Part shown: in pieces, positions 35,342-43,263 of the stretch
Layout of the letters: each line of letters begins with the position of its first letter
How positions within the stretch are numbered: the first letter of the stretch is position 1
Notes under the pieces: generated by a model
What the model saw: only the letters and a program-made list of their open reading frames with translations
Databases searched by the model: none
Told to the model about the DNA's origin: nothing
Source of the DNA: Rhodococcus sp. HM1
Lineage (GTDB): Bacteria; Actinomycetota; Actinomycetes; Mycobacteriales; Mycobacteriaceae
Direction of reading: 5' to 3'
Length of the DNA: 64,000 nt
Assembly (NCBI RefSeq): GCF_023218075.1
Contig: NZ_JALPTB010000031.1
Location: forward strand, 1-64,000
Program-made: the position numbers and the translations under genes

Positions 35342-36555
35342 GCACCGACACCGTGAAGGGACGACAGATCATGACCGAAGCACTTCGCGCATCCGTCGAT
35401 GCGATCCTGAACAAGACTGTCACCGCCGAGGCGCCGGTGCCGGGAGTGGTCGCGATGGTGACCGACCGGGAAGGCAACGTCTACGAGGGCGCGGCGGGAA
35501 AGCGCCGAATCGACCAGGACGCGGCGATGACGACGGACGATGTCTTCGCGCTCTTCTCGACGACGAAGGCCTTCACCGCGACCGCGGCACTGCAGCTGGT
35601 GGAGCAGAACCGCCTCGACCTCGACGCGCCGGCGGGCAAGTACGTTCCGGAGCTGGGAAGCGTCCAGGTCATCGAGGGGTTCGACGACTCCGGCGAACCG
35701 GTGCTTCGAGAACCCCGCCGCGACATCACCACCCGCATGTTGCTCACCCACACCGCCGGATTCGGCTACGACTTCTTCAACGAGAAGTACCGGCGCCTGG
35801 CGGAGGAGAAGGGACAGCCGAGCGTCATCACCGCCACGAAGCAGGCACTGGACACTCCGCTGTTGTTCGACCCCGGGGACCGTTGGGAGTACGGCAGCAA
35901 CCTCGACTGGTGCGGCCGGGTGATCGAGGCGATCACCGGGAACCGGCTCGGCGACGTGTTCTCTGCCGGGATCTTCGAGCCGCTCGGCATCGAGAGCATG
36001 ACCTTCGAACTCGACGACACGCGCCGTGCCGATCTGGCCGGGATGCACGCCCGCAATTCCGACGGATCGCTTTCCGTGATGGACTTCGAACTGCCGTCCC
36101 CGCCGGAAGTGCACATGGGGGGTCACGGCCTGTACGGCACTGTCGGTGACTACATGCGGTTCATCCGGATGTGGCTGAACGACGGAAAGGGTGAACACGG
36201 GCAGGTCCTGCGACCGGAGACGGTCCGGATGGCCGTGCAGAATCATCTCGGGGAGCTTCCCGTGACACCGCTGCCCGGCGTCATCCCGTCGCTGTCGAAC
36301 GACGCCGAGTTCTTCCCCGGGATCTCGAAATCGTGGTCGCTGCCGTTCATGATCAACAACCAGCAGGCTCCCACCGGGCGACCCGCCGGTGCACTGGGGT
36401 GGGCGGGGCTCGCCAACCTGTTCTACTGGATCGATCGACAGTCCGGATACGGGGGATTCTGGGCGACCCAGATCCTGCCGTTCGGTGATCCCACCTCGTT
36501 CGGTGGCTACCTCGAATTCGAATCGGCGCTGTACGCGTCGCTCGACCGACGGTGA
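35338..36555 (+). CDS. Beta-lactamase-fold esterase (family VIII)
   Basis: This 405-residue serine hydrolase belongs to the class C beta-lactamase/esterase fold, with SxxK at Ser74-Thr-Thr-Lys77 (LFSTTKAFT), a Tyr in WEYGSNLDW as general base and [12 protein letters not shown] near residue 265. No signal peptide is seen, so it is intracellular and more likely an esterase or lactonase than an antibiotic-resistance enzyme. Translationally coupled to the Baeyer-Villiger enzyme; the pair would turn a ketone into an alcohol plus acid or a hydroxy acid. An internal ATG at 35371 is an alternative start. Confidence 0.87.
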   Translation: MSTDTVKGRQIMTEALRASVDAILNKTVTAEAPVPGVVAMVTDREGNVYEGAAGKRRIDQDAAMTTDDVFALFSTTKAFTATAALQLVEQNRLDLDAPAGKYVPELGSVQVIEGFDDSGEPVLREPRRDITTRMLLTHTAGFGYDFFNEKYRRLAEEKGQPSVITATKQALDTPLLFDPGDRWEYGSNLDWCGRVIEAITGNRLGDVFSAGIFEPLGIESMTFELDDTRRADLAGMHARNSDGSLSVMDFELPSPPEVHMGGHGLYGTVGDYMRFIRMWLNDGKGEHGQVLRPETVRMAVQNHLGELPVTPLPGVIPSLSNDAEFFPGISKSWSLPFMINNQQAPTGRPAGALGWAGLANLFYWIDRQSGYGGFWATQILPFGDPTSFGGYLEFESALYASLDRR

Positions 36556-36561
36556 GCCGGG

Positions 36562-36594
36562 GGGACGCGCTCGGGCTCGGCCCGAGCGCGTCCC
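36562..36594. terminator. Bidirectional hairpin terminator
   Basis: Perfect 15-base arms (36562-36576 and 36580-36594, starting GGGACGCGCTCGGGC) with a 3-base loop separate the convergent esterase and CocE-type hydrolase genes. Confidence 0.85.
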
Positions 36595-36614
36595 TGCGTG
36601 TGCCGGTCGGGGAA

Positions 36615-38639
36615 CTACCGCACGATCGGGACGGTGGCGAAGCTCGGCGCGGACGGATCGAGCCGGATGTGCTGCGGTTTCAGACCGCTGTCGTGAAGCA
36701 TCGGACCCAGTGGCAGCGACCGCGGCACGCTCGACGCGTACACGTCGATCCGGAGCCGGTGACCCGGTTGCAGGATCGCGTCGGTGAGCACCGTCGAGAT
36801 GTCCAGGCGGGTGGGCACACCGGTCTCGAGGGTCTCCCGCGTGTCGAGCGTCAGGTACGGGACGGCGTGGGCGTAGTCGCCGGCGGGGGTGAAGGTGCTG
36901 CGGGAGTCGTCGATCGCGCGCAGCGACGCGACGAGCGAACCGGAGGTCAGGACGGTCGAACGGCCGTCGGGCGCCACGTCGTTCACGGTCACCGACCAGA
37001 AGCCGTCGGGGGCGTCGAGGACGGTGTTCAGGTGCACGTTGATCGCGCCGGAGATCTCGGTCGGTTCGGTGACCGGGGCGCCGGTGAACGTCAGACCCTC
37101 CGCCTCGTTGAAGCGGGCGTCCTTGGTGCAGTTCGAACCGAGCAGCACCGTGATTCCGGCGGTGCCGACGGCCGATTCGCGCGAGCAGAACCCGCGCAGA
37201 CCCGGCGCGATCGTCAGATCCTGGGTGCCGGAGGGCGCCTCGGGCGTGAGGCTTCCGTCGAAGGCGGCGTGGCCCGCGGTGCCGCTCGGGGCGCCGGACA
37301 GATAGAACTTCTCGAATTCGGCACCGGCACGGGGGAACTGATCGGTGGTGGTCCATCCGCCGCCCTGCTGGAACAGGGTGACCGGCCCGTAGTTCTCGAT
37401 GCCGTTGTCGATTCCTTTGAGCCAGTGGTCGAACCAGGCGCGCTGCAGGGTGCCGAGCTTCGGCGGGAAGCCCGGCCTGCCGAAGTCGGTACCGGCGACG
37501 ACGTGGTAGCCGTCGCCCATCATCAGCTGCTTCTCGCCCGGCGCGACCGGGATGCGGTTGTAGATGTCCGGCTCGCTGTTGGCGAAGATGTCGTGCCAGC
37601 CCCCGTACACGAAACTGGGCACTTCGATCGACTCGAGATTCGCGGTGCGGTCCTGGTAGAACGGTCCGTCCTGCGCGACCTCGAGTGCGTTGGGGGAGAC
37701 CCCTTCGACGGTGGGGGCTGTGACCGCCTCGACGAGTTCGGGAAGTTTGGTGGCGGGGTCGGCCATCCGGTCGCGCAGCCACTGCGCGTCGAAGTTGCCC
37801 TGCAGCAGGGCCTGCACATCCGGGATCCACTTGAGCCCGTTGACGAGGGTGAGCCACATCGGCATGAATCCGATACCGAGTGCGCCGCCGGTGCCGACGA
37901 TGTCGCGCAGCAGGTCGTTGCCGGGTTCCACCGCGAACACCGCGTCGAGCGCGGCCGGTTGCAGACCCGCACCCTGCAACTGGTTGATCGCCGAGTAGGA
38001 CACACCGCTGGTGCCGACGCGGCCGTTCGACCACGGCTGCTTCGACGCCCAGTCGATGACCTCGACGGTGTCCTGCTGTTCGCGCGGGCCGAGGACCTGC
38101 CATTCACCCTGCGAGAATCCGGTGCCGCGGACGTCGACGATGACCTGCGTGTAGCCGTTCTGCACGAGGTCGCGGTTGAGTCCGAAGACCTGCACGAGTC
38201 CGCCGCCGGTCGTCTTCGCGAGCTCGGTGACCCCGTCGTACGGGGCGGCGAAGTTCAGCGTGTCGCCGAGGCCCTCGACCAGCGGGGCGAGGGTGGGGTC
38301 GTCGGCCACGACGGTTCCCAGGGTCGAGAGCAGCTTGGTGTAGGGCGTGAGGTTGAGGACGACGGGGGTGGGCTCCGCGATCGGTGTTCCGTTCGCGTCC
38401 GCGGGGCGGAAGACGTTGGCGCGCAGGACGGTGCCGTCGCTCATCGTGATGGGGACGTCCCATTCGACGGCGGTGTTCGGGTACGCGTCGGGTGCGTCGA
38501 CCGCGGCCTGCCACGCGGCAGCGTCGGTCCCGCCGGACGGATCGGCGCCGGCAACCGGTGTCGCGGTGATCGCGGCGGCGACTGTGGTGGCGGCGACGGC
38601 CACCGACGCGATCGCCCCGCGCAGGAATCGTCTCTTCAC
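36615..38639 (-). CDS. Exported CocE/NonD-family hydrolase (peptidase S15-like)
   Basis: This 674-residue protein starts with a signal peptide (MKRRFLRG, hydrophobic core, cleavage near VAGA-DP) whose twin arginines allow Tat export. A CocE-type alpha/beta-hydrolase domain follows, with the nucleophile region VGTSGVSYSA near residue 215 and the acid/His region around GGWHDIF, then a C-terminal jelly-roll beta domain (residues about 450-674). The family includes cocaine esterase and X-prolyl dipeptidyl aminopeptidases; in rhodococci exported members probably cleave esters outside the membrane. Start is GTG at 38639. Confidence 0.87.
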   Translation of the reverse strand: MKRRFLRGAIASVAVAATTVAAAITATPVAGADPSGGTDAAAWQAAVDAPDAYPNTAVEWDVPITMSDGTVLRANVFRPADANGTPIAEPTPVVLNLTPYTKLLSTLGTVVADDPTLAPLVEGLGDTLNFAAPYDGVTELAKTTGGGLVQVFGLNRDLVQNGYTQVIVDVRGTGFSQGEWQVLGPREQQDTVEVIDWASKQPWSNGRVGTSGVSYSAINQLQGAGLQPAALDAVFAVEPGNDLLRDIVGTGGALGIGFMPMWLTLVNGLKWIPDVQALLQGNFDAQWLRDRMADPATKLPELVEAVTAPTVEGVSPNALEVAQDGPFYQDRTANLESIEVPSFVYGGWHDIFANSEPDIYNRIPVAPGEKQLMMGDGYHVVAGTDFGRPGFPPKLGTLQRAWFDHWLKGIDNGIENYGPVTLFQQGGGWTTTDQFPRAGAEFEKFYLSGAPSGTAGHAAFDGSLTPEAPSGTQDLTIAPGLRGFCSRESAVGTAGITVLLGSNCTKDARFNEAEGLTFTGAPVTEPTEISGAINVHLNTVLDAPDGFWSVTVNDVAPDGRSTVLTSGSLVASLRAIDDSRSTFTPAGDYAHAVPYLTLDTRETLETGVPTRLDISTVLTDAILQPGHRLRIDVYASSVPRSLPLGPMLHDSGLKPQHIRLDPSAPSFATVPIVR

Positions 38640-38732
38640 CCGGAACCCCCATCTCGACGGTGAAAACCCCGGAAAACGTATCCCGATCGGTGGGGTGGGT
38701 CAACGATCTGCGCACGGGTGTCCGCTATTTGT

Positions 38733-39506
38733 TCAGCGGAATCCGCCGTCGGACCGGACGATGGTCCCGGTGGTGAAACTCGACGCGTCGCTCGCGAGAA
38801 ACAGTGCAGCGCCCACGATTTCGTGGGGTTCACCGATCCGCTTCAGGTGCACGGCCTCACCCGACTGCCGGATCTGTTCCGGGGTCCAGGCATTGGAGAT
38901 GTCCGTGCGGTAGGGGCCGGGCATGAGGGTGTTGACGCGCACCTCGGGCGCGAGCAGGTCGGCGAAACCCTCGGTCATGGCGTTGAGACCGCGCTTGGCG
39001 GAGGCGTAGTGGATGAACGCGCCGGAAGGGTGCAGCGAGCCACTGCTGCTCACGTTGATGATCGAGCCGCTGCCCTGCTCCTTCATTCGGGGACCGACGA
39101 GCTGGGTGAGCCGGAACGGCCCTTTGAGATTCAGTCCCAGCACGCTGTCCCACAGCGCCTCGGTGACATCGGCGATGTTCCGGTAGACGGGGGACATGCC
39201 GGCGTTGTTGACGAGGATGTCGATGCGTCCGAAGGTCGCGTAGGCGGCGTCGACGAGTCCTTCGATCTCGTCCCAGTGGCCCATGTGGCAGGCGTAGGCG
39301 AGGGCTCGCCGGCCGGTGGTCTCCTCGATCTCGGCGACCACCTTCTCGCAGTTCTCGATCTTGCGGCTCGCGACGACGACGTCGGCCCCGGCGCGGGCGA
39401 ATGCGAGCGCGATCTCCTTGCCCATGCCACGGCTGCCGCCGGTGATCAATGCGACCCTGCCGTCGAGACGGAATCGGTCGAACGGTGCGGGTATCGCGTC
39501 GGTCAT
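38733..39506 (-). CDS. Short-chain dehydrogenase/reductase
   Basis: This 257-residue SDR has TGGSRGMG near residue 22, an Arg after the second strand (ASRKIE) that favours NADPH, NNAG near 98, Ser in NVSSSGS and the catalytic YASAK. GAGAGGGCAG precedes the ATG at 39506. It stands alone between the CocE-type gene and the ipdC terminator. Upstream (39540-39551) lies the dyad GTTCTCAAGAAC, a possible repressor site that resembles but does not clearly match a KstR box. Substrate unknown. Confidence 0.88.
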   Translation of the reverse strand: MTDAIPAPFDRFRLDGRVALITGGSRGMGKEIALAFARAGADVVVASRKIENCEKVVAEIEETTGRRALAYACHMGHWDEIEGLVDAAYATFGRIDILVNNAGMSPVYRNIADVTEALWDSVLGLNLKGPFRLTQLVGPRMKEQGSGSIINVSSSGSLHPSGAFIHYASAKRGLNAMTEGFADLLAPEVRVNTLMPGPYRTDISNAWTPEQIRQSGEAVHLKRIGEPHEIVGAALFLASDASSFTTGTIVRSDGGFR

Positions 39507-39602
39507 CGAGCTGCCCTCTCGTCAGAAAATGGTGTTCTCGTTCTCAAGAACGTTATTCTTGACGTTAACGGACGACGGTGGCTCTGGGAAGTACCCCGCA
39601 CG

Positions 39603-39645
39603 CCGAAGCGCCGCCCCGCGACGGAAAAGCGGGACGGCGCTTCGG
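39603..39645 (-). terminator. Hairpin terminator after ipdC
   Basis: Arms 39603-39619 and 39629-39645 (CCGAAGCGCCG with CGGCGCTTCGG plus an inner CCCGC/GCGGG) form a 16-pair stem just past the ipdC stop codon. Confidence 0.8.
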
Positions 39646-39671
39646 TGCTGCGAAAGCCGGGTGCGGCGGAA

Positions 39672-40736
39672 TCAGCGCAGCGCAGCCAGTGCGTCGATGC
39701 GTTCGACGGCCTCGGCCACGATGCGGTCGATCAGTTCCCGGCAGCTCGGCAAATCGTCGATCATGCCGACCACCTGACCGGACGCCAGCACCCCGGCTTC
39801 GGTGTTGCCCTCGACCAGTCCGGCCTTGAGCAGCATCGGGGTGTTCGCGGCCATGATGATCTGCTGCCACGTCCGGTCGCCGGACCGCTTCATGGCCAAC
39901 CCGTCCTTGACGAGCGTCGACCACTTCATGCCGGTCATCGACTTGAACTTCATCGCGTTCTTCGTCGCCGCGACGAGTCCCTTCGCATAGCTGGACTTCT
40001 CGAGCGCGTCGACCAGGTCCGTGTTGAGGACCCGATGCGGCATGCCGTCGACCTTCACGGACACGGTGGTGTCCTGCAGCCCGCGCGAAAGGTACTGCTG
40101 CTTCACCGAATCCGGCACCGCGGAGTCGCTGGTGAGCAGGAACCGGGTACCCATGGCCACGCCCGCCGCACCATACGCCAGCGCCGCCGCGAGCCCGCGG
40201 CCGTCGAAGAATCCGCCCCCGGCGACCACCGGGATGTCGACGGCGTCGAGCACGGACGGCAGCAGCAGCGTCGTGGCGACACCACCGGTGTGGCCGCCAC
40301 CCTCGCCGCCCTGGACGATCACCGCGTCGGCGCCCCACGACGCGACCTTCACCGCGTGCTTGGCGGCGCCGATCGACGGGATCACGACGATGCCGTGATC
40401 CTTGAGCTTGGCGATCAGATCCTTCTTCGGTGCCAGCGCGAACGAGGCGACCTTGACGTTTTCGCGGATGAGCAGGTCGATGCGCTGCGCGGCGTCCGAC
40501 GCGTCGGCGCGGATGTTCACGCCGAAAGGCTTGTCCGTCAACGACTTCGTCTTCGCGACGGCGGCCTCGAGCTCGTCGTAGGTCATCGTCGCGGACGCCA
40601 GGATGCCGAGCCCGCCGGCATTGCAGGTGGCCGCGGTCAGGCGGGGGCCGGACACCCAGCCCATGCCGGTCTGCACGATCGGATGCTCGATCCCGACCAG
40701 CTTCGTCAGCGCCGTCTCGATATGGGGGGTGCTCAT
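39672..40736 (-). CDS. ipdC: Flavin-dependent oxidoreductase IpdC (nitronate monooxygenase-like)
   Basis: This 354-residue FMN-type TIM-barrel protein resembles nitronate monooxygenases and corresponds to Rv3553, which introduces a double bond into a bicyclic HIP-derived CoA ester before ring D is opened. NAGGLGILAS near residue 40, VQGGEGGGHTGG near 143 and GGFFDGRGLAAAL near 175 form the FMN site. The ATG at 40736 overlaps the ipdB stop (ATGA). Last gene of the echA20-ipdA-ipdB-ipdC operon. Confidence 0.92.
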   Translation of the reverse strand: MSTPHIETALTKLVGIEHPIVQTGMGWVSGPRLTAATCNAGGLGILASATMTYDELEAAVAKTKSLTDKPFGVNIRADASDAAQRIDLLIRENVKVASFALAPKKDLIAKLKDHGIVVIPSIGAAKHAVKVASWGADAVIVQGGEGGGHTGGVATTLLLPSVLDAVDIPVVAGGGFFDGRGLAAALAYGAAGVAMGTRFLLTSDSAVPDSVKQQYLSRGLQDTTVSVKVDGMPHRVLNTDLVDALEKSSYAKGLVAATKNAMKFKSMTGMKWSTLVKDGLAMKRSGDRTWQQIIMAANTPMLLKAGLVEGNTEAGVLASGQVVGMIDDLPSCRELIDRIVAEAVERIDALAALR

Positions 40737-41491
40737 GCGGCGACCTCGCGGTCGCGCAGGTTCCTCGGATCCAGGACCTCACGGATGATCCGCAGTTCCT
40801 CGGCGGTGGGTTCGCGGGTGACCCCGGCGTCGGCCAGGTCCGCGACCTCGAAGGAGGTGTTGTCCGCGACCTCGTCGGCGGTGACGCCGGGGTGCAGGCT
40901 CAGCGCGCGGAAGGTGTGGCCGGGGCCGCCGAAGTCGAAGGCGCCGAGGTTGGTGACGACGCGGTACACGTTCAGGTACTTGTATGCCGGGTTCTCCGGA
41001 TCGACCTTGTCCCAGCCCACACCGGCGACGACGTCGACCTTGTCGCAGAACACGCGCTTGTTGTGCTTGCCGACCCAGTAGCTGGTGGCGTGGTTGATGG
41101 TGTTGCCCGGGGCGCCGCGGACGCCGAACATCTGGCGGGTCGGCTGCTGCAGCGGGCCGAACGCCGACAGGTTCTGGTTGCCGTAGCGGTCGATCTGGTT
41201 GGCGCCCATGACGACATGGCGCCGACCGGAGGCGACGACGTCGAACACCTTGCGGAACGGCATCCAGCCCTCGATCGCACCCTTCGCACCGACCGCGGGG
41301 GTGTCGGCGAGGATCAGTGCCTCGCCGTCGGTGATGAGCAGGTCGGGCTCGGTGGTCAGGCGCGCCAGGCGCGCACCGATCTGCGACATCGTCGACATCG
41401 GGCTGGCCATGATCTCGCCGGCCCCGGCGAAGATGTCGGCGCACGCGATCGCGCAGTACTCGGCGCGCGTGATGGTCTCGGTGGAGGTCAT
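40733..41491 (-). CDS. ipdB: IpdB, beta subunit of the steroid ring C hydrolase
   Basis: This 252-residue protein has the fold of a class I CoA-transferase beta subunit and corresponds to Rv3552. With IpdA it hydrolyses ring C of COCHEA-CoA rather than transferring CoA. EIMASPMSTMSQIGARLARLT near residue 27 and GRRHVVMGANQIDRYGNQN near residue 88 are recognisable. The ATG at 41491 overlaps the ipdA stop by ATGA, coupling the two subunits. Confidence 0.93.
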   Translation of the reverse strand: MTSTETITRAEYCAIACADIFAGAGEIMASPMSTMSQIGARLARLTTEPDLLITDGEALILADTPAVGAKGAIEGWMPFRKVFDVVASGRRHVVMGANQIDRYGNQNLSAFGPLQQPTRQMFGVRGAPGNTINHATSYWVGKHNKRVFCDKVDVVAGVGWDKVDPENPAYKYLNVYRVVTNLGAFDFGGPGHTFRALSLHPGVTADEVADNTSFEVADLADAGVTREPTAEELRIIREVLDPRNLRDREVAA

Positions 41492-42387
41492 GCTTGCTCC
41501 CCAGTCTTTTCGGAATCCGCGTGGAATTTCTCGACGGCGGCCTGGTAGTCGTCCTCGGATCCGGACAGGAACCGGTCGACGAAGGCCTGCCACGACTCGG
41601 GTGTCTTGGCGGCCTCGGCGTAGTGGCGCTGGAACTTCTCGTCCCGGCCGTAGGACTCGCCGGCGAGGGTGAAGTGGGCGCCGTTCGGGGCCTCGACGAC
41701 ACCGTCGACCATCATGCGGTTGAGGATCAGCTGCTGCAGCGGAACCTCTTTGACGAGCTGCTCGGTCTCGACGATCTTCTCCACGGAGACGAAGCGCTTC
41801 TCGGCGGCCAGGCAGTACAGGTCGTCGAAGTACGGGTCGACGCCCTGGTAACCCGCATTGCCGTGGGCGTCACCGATGTTCAGGTGCACGAAGGCCGCGT
41901 CCAGGTTCAGGGCGGGCATCGCGATCAGCGTCTCGTGCTTGCCGGAGGCGTCCGGGTAGGGGGAGGTGACGGTCTGCAGTTCGTCGCCCCAGAAGTTCTG
42001 CACGTCCGAGCCGAGGCCGGCGCGGATCGGCAGGAACGGCAGGCGCGCGGCGGCGGCTTCGAGGCCGCACTTGACCATGCCCTCGTCCATCTCGCGGGCG
42101 ACGATGGCGCCCTCGGTGCGGGCCTTGGAGAACCACGGATCGTAGAACGGGGCCGAATCGAGCGACACGAAACCGTAGTACGCCTTCTTGACCTTGCCGG
42201 CCGAGCACAGCAGGCCCAGGTCCGGTCCGCCGTAGGTGACGACGGTCAGATCCTTCACGTCCGAGCGCAGGATCGCGCGCACGAACGCCATGGGCTTGCG
42301 TCGCGAACCCCAGCCGCCGAGTCCGATGGTCATGCCGCTGCGCAGCTGCCCGACGGCGTCGTCGAGAGTAATCCTCTTGTCACGCAC
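41488..42387 (-). CDS. ipdA: IpdA, alpha subunit of the steroid ring C hydrolase
   Basis: This 299-residue protein corresponds to Rv3551, with strong similarity throughout (for example GGWGSRRKPMAFVRAI near residue 24 and TYGGPDLGLLCSAGKVKKAYYG near 51). It has a CoA-transferase alpha fold and forms the active hydrolase with IpdB. GTG at 42387 is used, with GGGAGAGA upstream; it follows the echA20 stop by 13 bases. KstR2-controlled through the operator at 43188. Confidence 0.94.
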   Translation of the reverse strand: MRDKRITLDDAVGQLRSGMTIGLGGWGSRRKPMAFVRAILRSDVKDLTVVTYGGPDLGLLCSAGKVKKAYYGFVSLDSAPFYDPWFSKARTEGAIVAREMDEGMVKCGLEAAAARLPFLPIRAGLGSDVQNFWGDELQTVTSPYPDASGKHETLIAMPALNLDAAFVHLNIGDAHGNAGYQGVDPYFDDLYCLAAEKRFVSVEKIVETEQLVKEVPLQQLILNRMMVDGVVEAPNGAHFTLAGESYGRDEKFQRHYAEAAKTPESWQAFVDRFLSGSEDDYQAAVEKFHADSEKTGEQA

Positions 42388-42400
42388 TGTTTTTCTCTCC

Positions 42401-43162
42401 CTACTTGTTCGCGCGCGGCTTGCCGGTCGCGACGAATTCGTCGCGGTGCTCGTCGGCGACGCCGGCGAGGTTCAGCTCGAAGGTGAATCCCTGTTCGAGG
42501 CGGTAGGCGTTCTTCACGTCCACCGGGTCGATGCGGTTGATCGCTTCCTTCGCGCGGCGGATCACGCGGGTGTCCTTCGCGGCGATCAGGCCGGCGACCT
42601 CGCGGGCGGCGGCGTCGAGTTCGGCGCGCGGTACCACCTTGTAGACGGAGCCGAAGTGGTGCAGCTGCTGCGCGGTGACGTTCTGCGCCGTGTAGTACAG
42701 GGTGCGCATCAGGTGCTGCGGGACCAGGCGCGACAGGTGGGTGGCGGCGCCGAGCGCGCCGCGGTCGACCTCGGGAAGCCCGAAGACCGCGTCGTCGGAC
42801 GCGACGATGACGTCTGCGTTGCCGACCAGGCCGATGCCGCCGCCCACGCAGAAGCCGTTGACGGCGACCACGACCGGGACCTCGCAGTCGTAGACGGCGG
42901 AGAACGCGGCGGCGCAGCCGTGGTTGGCGGCGATGAGCGCGTCGTACCCCTCGGTGGCCTGCATTTCCTTGATGTCCACGCCGGCGTTGAAGCCGCGACC
43001 CTCGGACCGCAGGATCACGACGTGGGTGTCCGGGTCCTTGCCGGCGGCGAGGACCGCGTCGGCCAGTTCGAACCACCCGGCGGACGGAATGGCGTTCACG
43101 GGCGGGTAGTCGACGGTGACCGTGGTGATTCCCGCGCCGTCGGAGGTGGAGGTGATGCCCAT
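42401..43162 (-). CDS. echA20: EchA20, ring D hydrolase of the crotonase family
   Basis: This 253-residue crotonase-fold protein corresponds to Rv3550, which hydrolytically opens ring D of HIEC-CoA to give COCHEA-CoA. Oxyanion-hole segments are SEGRGFNAGVDIKEMQ near residue 54 and VNGFCVGGGIGLVGN near 104. AAGGAACATGCC precedes the ATG at 43162. First gene of the ipd operon, 25 bases downstream of a perfect KstR2-type palindrome. Confidence 0.93.
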   Translation of the reverse strand: MGITSTSDGAGITTVTVDYPPVNAIPSAGWFELADAVLAAGKDPDTHVVILRSEGRGFNAGVDIKEMQATEGYDALIAANHGCAAAFSAVYDCEVPVVVAVNGFCVGGGIGLVGNADVIVASDDAVFGLPEVDRGALGAATHLSRLVPQHLMRTLYYTAQNVTAQQLHHFGSVYKVVPRAELDAAAREVAGLIAAKDTRVIRRAKEAINRIDPVDVKNAYRLEQGFTFELNLAGVADEHRDEFVATGKPRANK

Positions 43163-43187
43163 GGCATGTTCCTTACGTCGGTACCGA

Positions 43188-43205
43188 ACCAAGCGATTGC
43201 TTGGT
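43188..43205. promoter_or_regulatory. KstR2-type operator upstream of echA20
   Basis: ACCAAGCGATTGCTTGGT has perfect 7-base arms (ACCAAGC/GCTTGGT). The surrounding 22 bases (43187-43208) are identical to 62909-62930, upstream of the Rv3549c homologue. It lies 25 bases before the echA20 ATG. Confidence 0.92.
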
Positions 43206-43263
43206 AAGCTAGCACACGCCCGCTCCGCGGCACAGGGTCCGCCATGTGGTGGTGGAGCCGGAC

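Noticed and set aside
35338-36555. Beta-lactamase-fold gene as an antibiotic-resistance enzyme
   Set aside because: It lacks a signal peptide, has family VIII esterase motifs and is translationally coupled to a Baeyer-Villiger monooxygenase.
35317-38103. A 928-codon open frame on the minus strand
   Set aside because: It runs across the convergent esterase and CocE-type genes, their terminator and out of frame through both; its sequence is Arg/Pro/Gly-rich without domains. It is a shadow frame produced by high GC.
39540-39551. GTTCTCAAGAAC dyad upstream of the SDR as a KstR (cholesterol) operator
   Set aside because: KstR sites have the form AACnnGTT with wider flanks; this dyad does not fit well, so it is left only as a possible unnamed repressor site.
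38718-41081. A 787-codon open frame on the plus strand
   Set aside because: It is antisense to the SDR, ipdC and ipdB genes, all of which have clear families, ribosome sites and coupled starts.
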